Made by a program: the position numbers and the translations under genes. A stretch of DNA of 64,000 nucleotides from an uncultured bacterium (GTDB lineage Bacteria; Verrucomicrobiota; Kiritimatiellia; RFP12; UBA1067). The notes beneath the pieces were generated by a model. It did no database searches. It saw only the letters and a list, made by a program, of their open reading frames with translations, and was not told the origin of the DNA. Of this stretch, positions 43,693 to 52,690 are shown piece after piece. Within the stretch, counting starts at the first letter, position 1, and each line of letters starts with the position of its first letter. The stretch covers positions 51,538 to 115,537 of the forward strand of contig CADCOC010000001.1 in NCBI GenBank assembly GCA_902802945.1. The letters are read 5' to 3'.

Positions 43693-43796
43693 ACAATACT
43701 CGACGGAGTGTTTAAGTTGTTTTTGAGTGATTGCTAAACGTTGTCAATCACCCAAGGAGAAAGGAAAGTGGTATCATGAAAAAGGAGGTTCATGCG

Positions 43797-46421
43797 ATGA
43801 GTGCGAATGAAAAGAGAAGTGGGGCGCGATGCGCCCTGATGACGGGTCTGGCGGTTGGCGCGATGCTGCTTGCCGGATGCAAGACGGACCAGATGAAGTC
43901 GACGCCGTTCTACGAAGGACACGACGTCACCTATACGGGAAAGCCCGAGGATCGCGTGAACCTCTGGCCGATCGCCTACTGGCGCGAGCCGGTGGGCTCC
44001 GTGCTCTGGCCGATGTTCTCCTTTTCGGACGATCATTTCGCGTTCCGTCCCTTCTACTCGCACTACGGCTCGGAGCATAACTTCCTCTGGCCAATTGGAC
44101 AATACGACACCGCGAGCCACGAAGGGCACGTCTTCCCCGTGTTCTGGGGCGAGCATGACTTCCATGTCTTCCCCGTCGTGTGGAACCACCGTGATTTCCA
44201 CACGCTCTTTCCGCTGCTCTTTTGGGAGGAAGGCGACTATCTGACGCTCTTTCCGCTTGCGTGGTGGGATATCGACGGAAGCGCCTTCACCCTCTTCCCG
44301 GTCTTCAGCCACAGCAAGGAACGGGACTGGCTCATGCCGATCTACTACCACGACGACGAACTCACGCTCGTGACGCCGCTCTTCGGCACGAAGAAGAACG
44401 GCGACAACTGGCTCCTGCCGCTCTACTACCACGATGACGAAGTCACGCTCGTGACGCCGTTCTTCGGTACGAAGAAGAACGGCGAGAATTGGCTTGTGCC
44501 GATCTATTACCACGATGACGAAGTGACTTATGTGACTCCGTTCTTTGGCCTGAACAAATACGGCGACAGCTGGCTAATCCCGCTGTATGCCTCCATCAGT
44601 GGAGATTTCCTCTCTCCACTCTGGTGCGGCGGAAGCGGCACGGATGGCGGGAAGGGCACGAACTCCTGGTGGTGCGCGCCGCCGCTTCTTTCGTGGGGCG
44701 CCGATGTCAAGGGCGCTTACGACAACCGCTATCTGCTCGGTCTCGCCGGACGTGCCGGAAACGAATCGTTCTCGGAGTCGTGGCTGGTTCCGCTCTACTA
44801 CGGCAACAGCGACGGGACGTTCGTCACGCCCATCTACGGGCAGACGAAGGAATCGCACTGGACGTTCCCCATCTGGTACAAGAGTCCCAGCCTGTTTGCG
44901 TCGTGGTTCTGGTGCGGACACTGGAACGCGGCGGGCGAGAGGGACTGGTGGTTCGTGCCGCCGCTCCTTACGGGCGGCAGCCGCGACAAGGACGGCGAAA
45001 ACCTCAAAATACTGGCAGGCCTCGCGGGCGCCGAATGGGACGGTCCGGACGGCTTCCGCAGCTCATGGTGCTTCCCGCTCTGGTACGAAACCAGCAAAGA
45101 CCTGTTCGTGACGCCCCTCTTCGGACGGAACGGGGAAAGCAAATGGATTCTTCCGCTTGCCTATTGGGATAACCTTGATTTCGTCACGCCGATCTGGTGG
45201 CAGTCGTTTGACCACAAGACGGGCGAAACGGAATCCTGGATGATCCCGCCGCTCCTCACAGGTGGCGGCACGGATGACCACGGCAAGTCGTACTTCTATT
45301 CGCCGCTCGGCGGCTACAGTGAAAAGAAGAGCGGCCTGTTCCCGCTGTGGTTCAAGGATCAGGACGGGTTCTACTCATTGCCGTACTGCCAGTACAAAGA
45401 TCGAAATGCCCAAACCGAGACGACCTGCATCCCGCCGATTCTTTCGTGGTACAGGACTGAAACTTCCAAGCACGACCGCTGGGTCATGTCCCCTGAAGAG
45501 ACGCGCGTGCTCCTGGGGCTCTTCGGACGCAACGCGGAAACGAACGGGACCATCCGCTCGGAGTGGATTTTCCCGTTGTACTACCGCGACGGCGACGGCG
45601 ATTTCATGACGTTGCTGGCGGGGCGCAAGACATCCGGCGACAGTGTCGATCACTGGTGGTTGACGCCGTTCATCGGCACCACGACAGGTAGTACATCCGG
45701 ATTCTGGCTCGGACCGCTCGTCTCCTGGAGTGCGGACAAGGAACTGCCCCAGCTTGAAAGCATGATGAACGCCGAGAAGCTGGACGGGTCCATCGTCGGG
45801 AAGATGCGCAAGGAACGGGATTGGCGTAAGAAGGGTTTCGTCACGAACGATGTGTTCCGGGTGGATAGCCGCAGCGCAAGCGAGGCGCTCCAGTTCAACT
45901 TCGAGACGGCTGGGCGGAAGCATACCATCTACATGGACGGCGGAGACAACGCCAAGCGCTACGGGAGCTGGAGATTGTCTGACATCAAGAGAGAAGCGGG
46001 CAAACTGTGGCGCGAGGGGAAGAACCGGACGGTTTCGTTCGACGAGAAGACCGAGTTCGGCAACCGCCTGCTCTACGGCGGCGAGCGGGAACGCGTGGTG
46101 AACTTCGACTACGACACGAAGGAGAAGGTATTCGACGGCGAAGTGGAAGAGGCGCTCTCGCTGTTCGGGCTCGTGTGGTCTGCGCGCGACGAGAAGTTCA
46201 AGGGCCACGACTACTCGAAGCGCGCGCTCTTCTGGCGGCTCTATCACCGCGAGGAGCTCAACGGCGACGCGACGACCGACATGTTCCCGTTCATCACGCG
46301 CGACGTGAAGAAGGATGGTTACAGCAAGACATCATTCTTCTGGCGCCTGTTCCGCTACGAAAGCGACCCGAAGAAGGGCACGAGCCTCGACCTCTTCTTC
46401 ATCCCGCTTCTGCGACCGTGA
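43797..46421 (+). CDS. Large aromatic-repeat lipoprotein
   Basis: 874 residues, no known function. ATG 43797 was chosen because AAAGGAGG lies eight bases before it; an ATG at 43776 is possible. A lipobox (LLAGC) follows a hydrophobic helix. Residues ~40-560 consist of ~25-residue units rich in Trp, Phe, Tyr, Pro and Asp, such as NWLLPLYYHDDEVTLVTPFF, in which WLxPLYY and VTPFFG recur. The last ~250 residues (from KLDGSIVGKMRKERD) are charged and mostly helical. The repeat spacing suggests a beta-propeller or beta-solenoid at the outer membrane surface. The protein is Cys-poor after the lipobox. Confidence 0.75.
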   Translation: MSANEKRSGARCALMTGLAVGAMLLAGCKTDQMKSTPFYEGHDVTYTGKPEDRVNLWPIAYWREPVGSVLWPMFSFSDDHFAFRPFYSHYGSEHNFLWPIGQYDTASHEGHVFPVFWGEHDFHVFPVVWNHRDFHTLFPLLFWEEGDYLTLFPLAWWDIDGSAFTLFPVFSHSKERDWLMPIYYHDDELTLVTPLFGTKKNGDNWLLPLYYHDDEVTLVTPFFGTKKNGENWLVPIYYHDDEVTYVTPFFGLNKYGDSWLIPLYASISGDFLSPLWCGGSGTDGGKGTNSWWCAPPLLSWGADVKGAYDNRYLLGLAGRAGNESFSESWLVPLYYGNSDGTFVTPIYGQTKESHWTFPIWYKSPSLFASWFWCGHWNAAGERDWWFVPPLLTGGSRDKDGENLKILAGLAGAEWDGPDGFRSSWCFPLWYETSKDLFVTPLFGRNGESKWILPLAYWDNLDFVTPIWWQSFDHKTGETESWMIPPLLTGGGTDDHGKSYFYSPLGGYSEKKSGLFPLWFKDQDGFYSLPYCQYKDRNAQTETTCIPPILSWYRTETSKHDRWVMSPEETRVLLGLFGRNAETNGTIRSEWIFPLYYRDGDGDFMTLLAGRKTSGDSVDHWWLTPFIGTTTGSTSGFWLGPLVSWSADKELPQLESMMNAEKLDGSIVGKMRKERDWRKKGFVTNDVFRVDSRSASEALQFNFETAGRKHTIYMDGGDNAKRYGSWRLSDIKREAGKLWREGKNRTVSFDEKTEFGNRLLYGGERERVVNFDYDTKEKVFDGEVEEALSLFGLVWSARDEKFKGHDYSKRALFWRLYHREELNGDATTDMFPFITRDVKKDGYSKTSFFWRLFRYESDPKKGTSLDLFFIPLLRP

Positions 46422-46709
46422 ATGAAAAATCGCCCATCGTTTGAGAAGGTGGAGTAGGTATTGCGATGTGGCAAGGGTGCTATCGCCCTTGCAGCAAGGC
46501 CGGGGCGGCCTTGCTACATCGTGGATGTGTGGTTTAGCAATTTCCTTACATTATGCGTAATGCATGCCGCGACGATTTTACGCGGGATGTAAAGTCGGTT
46601 GTGCTTAACTGAGAATTTTGTAGTGAAAGCATAATGAATCACTATGGCACGAAATGTGCTTGAATAACTTTCTACAGAGTGGAGTTGCCACTCGTCAAGG
46701 AGAAACAAA
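46422..46709. other. Spacer upstream of gdhA
   Basis: This 288-bp spacer contains a nested inverted repeat (46464-46521), an ordinary AT-rich stretch, and just before gdhA a hairpin GAGTGG-AGTTG-CCACTC (46677-46693) followed by CAAGGAGAAAC. The hairpin could affect ribosome access. No clear -35/-10 pair was found; AAAGCATAATGAATC near 46626-46640 is one candidate. Confidence 0.4.
46464..46521. repeat. Nested double-hairpin REP-like element
   Basis: Two inner hairpins, GCAAGGG/CCCTTGC (46471-46477 and 46486-46492) and GCAAGGCC/GGCCTTGC (46494-46501 and 46507-46514), are bracketed by CGATGT (46464-46469) and ACATCG (46516-46521). The arrangement matches the element at 410-476 but with different stems. 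Confidence 0.7.
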
Positions 46710-48083
46710 ATGAGCAAATACGTCGAGCGCGTGCTGAAGGAAACGGCTGCGCGCAATGGTAATGAGCCGGAATTCCTCCAGGCCGTCGATGAAGTGCTGA
46801 CGACCCTCGATCCGGTTCTCAAGAAGAACCCGCAGTACGAGGCCAACGCCATTCTTGAGCGCATGGTCGAGCCTGAGCGCGTGATCATCTTCCGCGTCCC
46901 GTGGGTGGACGACAAGGGCATCGTCCGCGTGAACCGCGGCTACCGCATCCAGATGAACAGCGCGATTGGTCCTTACAAGGGCGGCCTGCGCTTCGACCCC
47001 ACGGTGAACCTGGGCGTGCTGAAGTTCCTCGCGTTCGAGCAGGTGTTCAAGAACTCGCTCACCACGCTCCCGATGGGCGGCGGCAAGGGCGGTTCGGACT
47101 TCAACCCGAAGCAGAGCCCCCATACGCCCGGTAAGCGCTGCAGCGACGCCGAGGTGATGCGCTTCTGCCAGAGCTTCATGACCGAGCTCTTCCGCCACAT
47201 CGGTCCTGATACGGACGTGCCGGCGGGCGACATGAACGTGGGCGGCCGCGAGATCGGCTACCTCTTCGGCCAGTACAAACGCCTCGCGAACGAGTGGACG
47301 GGCGTCCTCACGGGCAAGGGTCTCTCCTTCGGCGGTTCGCTGATTCGTCCGGAGGCGACCGGCTACGGCGACATCTACTTCGCCGAGAACATGCTCGCCA
47401 TGCGCGGTGAGAAGTTCGAGGGCAAGAAGTGCGTGATCTCCGGTTCGGGCAACGTGGCGAGCTTCGCCGCGCAGAAGCTGATGCAGCTCGGCGCGACGGT
47501 GATGACGCTCTCCGACCGCTCCGGCGCGATCTTCTGCGAAAGCGGCATCACGGAGAAGATGCTCAAGGACATCATGGTCCTCAAGACCGTCAAGCGCGGC
47601 GAACTCGCCGACTTCGCGAAGAAGACGAAGGCCGTCAAGTTCTTCGCCGGCAAGAACAGCTGGCAGATCGCGGACAAGATCGACGCGGCGTTCCCGTGCG
47701 CCCGCCAGAACGAGCTGAACGGCAAGGACGCCGAGTACCTGCTCAAGCACGGCTGCACGCTCGTGGGCGAAGGCGCGAACATGCCGTCCACCCCGGACGC
47801 GATCGCGGCGTTCCTCAAGGCCAAGATCATGTACTCTCCGGGCAAGGCGTCGAACGCCGGCGGCGTGGCCACGTCTGGTCTCGAGATGTCGCAGAACTCG
47901 GAGCGTCTCAGCTGGACCGCCGAGGAGGTGGACTCCAAGCTCAAGGGCATCATGAAGTCCATCCACGACAACGCCTGGGAAGCCGCCGCCAAGTACGGCG
48001 ACAAGGGCAACTACGTTATGGGCGCGAACATCGCCGGCTTCGTGAAGGTCGCCGACGCCATGGTCGCCCAGGGCGTGTGCTAA
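46710..48083 (+). CDS. gdhA: Glutamate dehydrogenase
   Basis: 457 residues, the size of hexameric NADP-type GDH. Conserved blocks: GPYKGGLRFDPTVNLGVLKF, LPMGGGKGGSDFNPK (catalytic Lys) and the Rossmann stretch CVISGSGNVASFAAQKL. Interconverts glutamate and 2-oxoglutarate plus ammonium; the family usually assimilates ammonium. It has its own leader and a strong terminator. Confidence 0.96.
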   Translation: MSKYVERVLKETAARNGNEPEFLQAVDEVLTTLDPVLKKNPQYEANAILERMVEPERVIIFRVPWVDDKGIVRVNRGYRIQMNSAIGPYKGGLRFDPTVNLGVLKFLAFEQVFKNSLTTLPMGGGKGGSDFNPKQSPHTPGKRCSDAEVMRFCQSFMTELFRHIGPDTDVPAGDMNVGGREIGYLFGQYKRLANEWTGVLTGKGLSFGGSLIRPEATGYGDIYFAENMLAMRGEKFEGKKCVISGSGNVASFAAQKLMQLGATVMTLSDRSGAIFCESGITEKMLKDIMVLKTVKRGELADFAKKTKAVKFFAGKNSWQIADKIDAAFPCARQNELNGKDAEYLLKHGCTLVGEGANMPSTPDAIAAFLKAKIMYSPGKASNAGGVATSGLEMSQNSERLSWTAEEVDSKLKGIMKSIHDNAWEAAAKYGDKGNYVMGANIAGFVKVADAMVAQGVC

Positions 48084-48084
48084 G

Positions 48085-48154
48085 GGAATCCGCTGCGGCG
48101 GATTCCGTCACGGACGCCTCCGGCATTTGTCTGCCGGGGGCGTTTGGCTTTTTA
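48085..48154 (+). terminator. gdhA 3' hairpin and rho-independent terminator
   Basis: First a 9-bp hairpin, GGAATCCGC-TGCG-GCGGATTCC (48085-48106). Then ACGCCTCCGGC (48114-48124) pairs with GCCGGGGGCGT (48133-48143), one G-T pair, followed by TTGGCTTTTTA. Confidence 0.75.
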
Positions 48155-48258
48155 TCTGACTTGCGGAGTAGACTTGCCCTCTGCGCTTGGATTTGGTATC
48201 TTTGTGCCACGGAGAAAAAGATTCTAGCGCCCCATGACGGGTAGCGGAAAGGCAGCAC

Positions 48259-49473
48259 ATGACAGTGACACTGAAAATCGAGAAGTCCGTCTACGGCGGC
48301 GACGGACTCGGACGCCTCGGCGACGGACGCGTGGCGTTCGTACCGGGCGCGTACGCGGGCGAAACGGTGAAGGCCGAAATCGTAGAACAGAAGAAGCGTT
48401 TCGTCAAGACGCGTCTCGTGAACATAGAGGAGCCGATTCCAGAAAGGCTCTCCGAGACTGGACCGACCGTTCCGGGCATGGTGTATGCCGATGTGGCTTA
48501 CAGCGCCGAAATCCGCTTCAAGCAGGACCAGCTCGAGAACTTCCTCTGGAAGGTGGCGCATACGGTGCTGCCGCTTGAGGTCGTTCCAGCCGTCGCGCCG
48601 ACCACTTACCGCAACAAGGTGGTGTACCACACGGAGCGCCAGCACGGCAAGTGGGTGCTCGGATACCGCGAAGAACCCGACCACCGCGTAGTGGACGTAA
48701 CACAGGACCCTCTGGCGTGTCCTGCGATCAACGCGGCGCTTCCAGCCATCCGCTCGGCGGTGTTCACGCTCCTTACTCAGGGCGCGCGCGCCGTGCGCCA
48801 GAGCGCGAAGGCGGCGGACAACGTGACGATTCGCCACACCGCACGCGACGGCGTGAAGTGGTGGCTCGGCGAGCCGCCTGCTAACCTTGAGTTGTGCGAG
48901 CAGACGGCCGGGCTGAAGTTCGCCGTGTCGGCAGACGGCTTCTACCAAGTCAATCCTCAGATGGCCGACAGGCTTGTGGCGGCCGTGCGTGACGAGTATG
49001 TGTCTGGTATCGACACGGCCCCGCATGTACTTGATCTCTACTGCGGCGTAGGCGTGTTCGGACTCTGCTGCGCTCATGCCGCAAAGGCGTCAATGTCCGA
49101 CCCCATCCGCCTCGTGGGCATCGAGAGCGGGCGCGCTGCCGTCGCTTGCGCGAAGAAGAACGCGGCGGCGCTAGGCATCCCTGCGAACTTCTTCTGCGAG
49201 CGCGTGGGCGGCAGCCTCACGCGCATCAAGGCGGGCTCGCACCACACGGTGATCGTGGACCCGCCGCGCGGCGGACTCGAACCGAACGTCGCCCCGTGGC
49301 TTGCTCGTCTGCCCGCCCCGCGCATTCTCTACGTGTCGTGCGACCCGGCCACGCTCACGCGCGACCTCGCCGTGCTCACGCGTACCTACGACATTGCGCG
49401 CGTGAAGCTCTTTGATTTGTTCCCTCGCACCGCTCGCTTTGAGACGTTCGTGGTCCTTCAAAAGAAATCATAA
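48259..49473 (+). CDS. TrmA/RlmD-type RNA methyltransferase lacking FeS cysteines
   Basis: 404 residues. A TRAM-like N-terminus (IEKSVYGGDGLGRLGDGRV) precedes a class I methyltransferase domain with VLDLYCGVGVFG as SAM motif I, VDPPRGGL as motif IV and YVSCDPATLTRD carrying the nucleophilic Cys. This is the signature of m5U RNA methyltransferases. The CxxxxxCxxC cluster usual in RlmC/RlmD is absent: the matching stretch reads LSETGPTVPGMVYADVAY. So it is a cluster-less member, and the target site in rRNA or tRNA is unknown. It is followed after 2 nt by the GH92 gene. Confidence 0.85.
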   Translation: MTVTLKIEKSVYGGDGLGRLGDGRVAFVPGAYAGETVKAEIVEQKKRFVKTRLVNIEEPIPERLSETGPTVPGMVYADVAYSAEIRFKQDQLENFLWKVAHTVLPLEVVPAVAPTTYRNKVVYHTERQHGKWVLGYREEPDHRVVDVTQDPLACPAINAALPAIRSAVFTLLTQGARAVRQSAKAADNVTIRHTARDGVKWWLGEPPANLELCEQTAGLKFAVSADGFYQVNPQMADRLVAAVRDEYVSGIDTAPHVLDLYCGVGVFGLCCAHAAKASMSDPIRLVGIESGRAAVACAKKNAAALGIPANFFCERVGGSLTRIKAGSHHTVIVDPPRGGLEPNVAPWLARLPAPRILYVSCDPATLTRDLAVLTRTYDIARVKLFDLFPRTARFETFVVLQKKS

Positions 49474-49475
49474 AG

Positions 49476-51674
49476 ATGAATCTCCGACTGAAGCTCTCCG
49501 CTGCCTTTGCCATTGTGGCGGCCATGGCGTTCGCCGCCGACCCTCTTGACGCCGTGGACACGCTGATCGGCGGCTCGTATCGTGGGCACACGTTCCCCGG
49601 GGCGACGTGTCCGTTCTCGCTGGTGCAGGTGAGTCCGGATACGGGCCTGTGCGACTGGGACCACTGTTCCGGCTACGTATGGGATGATCCATGCATCTAC
49701 GGATTTTCCCAGACGCACCTGAGCGGCACGGGTTGTCCTGACCTTGAGGATGTGCGCCTGTTGCCGTTCACGGACGACTTCCACTCTCCCGATCCGCGCA
49801 CGTGGCGTCTTGCGAAAGACTTCCGCACGGAGCGGGGTCGTCCAGGATACTACACGGTAGCGTTCACGAACGCCGGGGTGAAGGTGGAGCTCACAGCTAC
49901 GCCGCGTGTGGGCGTACACCGCTACACGTACTCCGCGGGGAAGCCCGTGAAGCTGCTCGTCGATTTGCAGTGGGTCAACGCAAGCGACATGTCTGGCGCC
50001 GTCGTGGAGTTCTCGAATCGGCTTGATGCGGCGCAGAATGCGATTGTCGGCGGACGCCGTACCCATGCATGGCTCAGACGCAGCGTGTTCTGGAAAGTTG
50101 TGTTCGACCGTCCTTGGACGAGCGCGCGTCTCCTACCCAAATCGGATCCGCAGGAGAAGGGCGAGCGCTGGGTGTTGGAGTTCGCTCCAGGCGCGCCGCT
50201 CGTCACGAAGGCGGCAATCTCCACGGTAGACGAGGATGGTGCGGCGAAGAACTACGCCGCCGAGGCGGAGGGAAAGTCCTTCGAGGAAATCCGCGATGCG
50301 GCGCGGACGCGGTGGCGTACGCTGCTCGGACGTTTCGAGGTGCCAGGTGCCACGGACGAGCAGTGCACGACGTTCTATACCGCGCTCTACCATCTTTTCA
50401 TACAGCCCAACGACATTGCCGACGTCGACGGACGCTACCGGGGCGGAGACGCCAAGGTCGCTACGGCGAAGGACGGCGCATACTACACGGGCTTCTCGCT
50501 CTGGGACACCTTCCGTGCAGTACACCCGTTCTACACTATCGCCGTTCCCGAACGCGTGAACGGCTTCGTCAACTCGATGCTCGATCATTACCGCGCGCTT
50601 GGCTTTCTCCCCGTGGGGCCGCACTTCGGCTGGGAATCGTACTACATGATCGGCAACCACGCCGTGCCGGTGATTGTGGACGCCTACAAGAAGGGTTTCT
50701 GCGGATTTGACGCGGACCTCGCCTTTGAGGCCGTCACGAACTCGCTCACCGTCACGCACGCAGACCCGTTCGGGCGTCGCAAGATCAAGGAGGACTGGCA
50801 TCTCTACGACCGCCACGGCTACTACCCGTGCGACAAGATCATCGGCGAGAGCGTGAGCCGTACCCTTGAATGTTGTTTTGACGACTGGTGCGCGGCGGAG
50901 TTCTGTCAGGCGCTCGCGCGCGGCGACGAGGCGTTCTTCAGGAGGCGCGCAAACTACTGGAAGAACGTGTTCGACCAGGAAAGCGGATTTATGCGCGGCA
51001 AGGACTCGGATGGCCGTTGGCGATTTCCATTTAATCCGTTTCGCTTCGGCGGCTATGACGCCGACACGGCATACGACTACACGGAGGGCAACGCCTTCCA
51101 GTACACTTGGCATGTGCTGCATGATCCAAAGGGACTCATTGAGGCGATGGGAGGACGTCCTTCGTTCGTGCAGAAGCTGAACTTCCTCTTCGTCCAGCCA
51201 GAGCGCACTGACGGCATGGGATTCGTGGGCGATGTGACGGGGCTAATCGGACAGTACGCGCATGGCAACGAGCCTAGTCACCACGTGGCGTACTTGTACA
51301 CGCTTGCGGGGCATCCACGCCGCACGGCGGACTTGGTGCGAAACGTGTGCGAACGCTTCTACGGTGCGAAACCGGGCGGACTCTGCGGCAACGACGACTG
51401 CGGGCAGATGAGCGCGTGGTACGTGTTCGCCGCGATGGGGTTCTATCCGTTCAACCCGTGCGGGGGCGATTACGTGCTAGGCGCGCCGCAGCTGCCGGAG
51501 GTACGCGTGGCGCTGCCGGGCGGCAAGACGTTCCGCGTCGTGGCGCGCAATCTCTCGCGTCTGAACAAGTACGTCGAGTCCGTCAAACTCAACGGAAATG
51601 TCCTGGAAGGGGCGGTCATCCGCCACGCCGACATCGTCGCCGGCGGCGAAATCGTCTTTGAAATGGAGCGCTAA
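49476..51674 (+). CDS. Secreted GH92 alpha-mannosidase
   Basis: 732 residues, with a signal peptide (LSAAFAIVAAMAFA). GH92 hallmarks: TLIGGSYRGHTFPGATCPFS, GFSQTHLSGTGCPDLEDV, FYTALYHLF, GNEPSHHVAYLYTLAG and GNDDCGQMSAWYVFAAMGFYPF (the catalytic Asp and Glu region). The family removes alpha-mannose from N-glycans or yeast mannan with Ca2+. No SusC/D pair or other mannan genes are adjacent. Probably a periplasmic or exported enzyme. Confidence 0.93.
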   Translation: MNLRLKLSAAFAIVAAMAFAADPLDAVDTLIGGSYRGHTFPGATCPFSLVQVSPDTGLCDWDHCSGYVWDDPCIYGFSQTHLSGTGCPDLEDVRLLPFTDDFHSPDPRTWRLAKDFRTERGRPGYYTVAFTNAGVKVELTATPRVGVHRYTYSAGKPVKLLVDLQWVNASDMSGAVVEFSNRLDAAQNAIVGGRRTHAWLRRSVFWKVVFDRPWTSARLLPKSDPQEKGERWVLEFAPGAPLVTKAAISTVDEDGAAKNYAAEAEGKSFEEIRDAARTRWRTLLGRFEVPGATDEQCTTFYTALYHLFIQPNDIADVDGRYRGGDAKVATAKDGAYYTGFSLWDTFRAVHPFYTIAVPERVNGFVNSMLDHYRALGFLPVGPHFGWESYYMIGNHAVPVIVDAYKKGFCGFDADLAFEAVTNSLTVTHADPFGRRKIKEDWHLYDRHGYYPCDKIIGESVSRTLECCFDDWCAAEFCQALARGDEAFFRRRANYWKNVFDQESGFMRGKDSDGRWRFPFNPFRFGGYDADTAYDYTEGNAFQYTWHVLHDPKGLIEAMGGRPSFVQKLNFLFVQPERTDGMGFVGDVTGLIGQYAHGNEPSHHVAYLYTLAGHPRRTADLVRNVCERFYGAKPGGLCGNDDCGQMSAWYVFAAMGFYPFNPCGGDYVLGAPQLPEVRVALPGGKTFRVVARNLSRLNKYVESVKLNGNVLEGAVIRHADIVAGGEIVFEMER

Positions 51675-51706
51675 GCGTGTCGGGGATTGAAAGCGCACGC
51701 AAATCA

Positions 51707-51715
51707 TGGTATAAT
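51707..51715 (+). promoter_or_regulatory. Extended -10 promoter giving a leaderless mRNA
   Basis: TGG-TATAAT ends at 51715; six bases later the ATG of the ABC ATPase begins. There is no Shine-Dalgarno, and transcription should start at the ATG. Confidence 0.55.
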
Positions 51716-51721
51716 TCTCAC

Positions 51722-52618
51722 ATGCTCTTGGAAGTTAAGAATCTGCGTATTGCGTTTCGCCGCGGCGGACACGAGACTGTGCCCGTGCGGGACGTAAGTT
51801 TTTCCGTGCCTGAACACGGAAGGGTGGCCCTTGTGGGCGAATCTGGTTGCGGCAAGTCGCTCACCGCGCTGTCGCTTGCGCATCTGCCGCCCACCGACAG
51901 CGCGTACATCTCCGGCACGGAGACGTTCACGGGGAGACGCATCTCCTACGTGTTCCAGAATCCGTCCGACTCCCTCAACCCCGTGATGCGCATCTCCGCG
52001 CAGATACGCGAGGCGCTGCCGAAGGGAATGTCCAAGTCCGCGGCCGAGGAGAGGGCTGTGGAGTTGCTCGCGCGAACGGGTCTGCCCGATCCCAGGCGCG
52101 CCGCGCATGCCTATCCGTGCGAACTTTCCGGCGGACAGCAGCAGCGCGCGATGATCGCGATGGCGCTCGCCGCCGCGCCGGATTTGCTGGTCGCCGACGA
52201 GCCCACGACGGCGCTAGACGTGACCACGCAGAAACAGGTGCTTGAGCTCATCGACTCCCTTGCGGCGGAGACCGGCATGGCGGTGCTTCTCATCACGCAC
52301 AACCTCGGCCTCGTCGCGGGGCGCATGGATGAGGTCAACGTGATGTACGCGGGGCAGATCGTGGAGTCTGGACCTGTCCTTGAAGTGCTCGCCAACCCCC
52401 GCCATCCATATACGCGGGGGCTGCTCGCGGCCGTACCGGCCCTAGACGCTCCGCGCGACGCTCCGCTCGCGGACATCCCGGGCACGGTCCCTCCGCCCGA
52501 CCAGTGGCCGGACGGCTGCGCCTTCGCGCCGCGCTGTGCGTTCGCCGACGACCGCTGCCGCGCCGAGAACCCGCCTGCCATCGTGACGGGCGCAGTTCGA
52601 CATGCATGTTTCCACTAA
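51722..52618 (+). CDS. DppD/OppD-like peptide ABC transporter ATPase (orphan)
   Basis: 298 residues. Walker A GESGCGKS, Q-loop FQNPSDSLNP, signature LSGGQQQR and Walker B LLVADEPTTALD are intact. The C-terminal oligopeptide-type extension has RHPYTRGLL and the Cys pattern FAPRCAFADDRC that can bind an iron-sulfur cluster in DppD-like proteins. No permease, binding protein or second ATPase is next to it, so its partners lie elsewhere. The upstream in-frame ATG would lie before the predicted start of transcription and was rejected. Confidence 0.85.
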   Translation: MLLEVKNLRIAFRRGGHETVPVRDVSFSVPEHGRVALVGESGCGKSLTALSLAHLPPTDSAYISGTETFTGRRISYVFQNPSDSLNPVMRISAQIREALPKGMSKSAAEERAVELLARTGLPDPRRAAHAYPCELSGGQQQRAMIAMALAAAPDLLVADEPTTALDVTTQKQVLELIDSLAAETGMAVLLITHNLGLVAGRMDEVNVMYAGQIVESGPVLEVLANPRHPYTRGLLAAVPALDAPRDAPLADIPGTVPPPDQWPDGCAFAPRCAFADDRCRAENPPAIVTGAVRHACFH

Positions 52619-52659
52619 CGGCGGCGCAGCCGAGGCTTGCGCTACGGCGTTCTTTGTTC

Positions 52660-52665
52660 TATAAT
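52660..52665 (+). promoter_or_regulatory. Promoter -10 (TATAAT)
   Basis: TATAAT lies 25 bases before the ATG, with AGGAGG at 52680-52685 as ribosome-binding site. T-rich CTTTGTTC precedes it. Confidence 0.5.
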
Positions 52666-52690
52666 ACCCGAAACACCACAGGAGGCCAAA

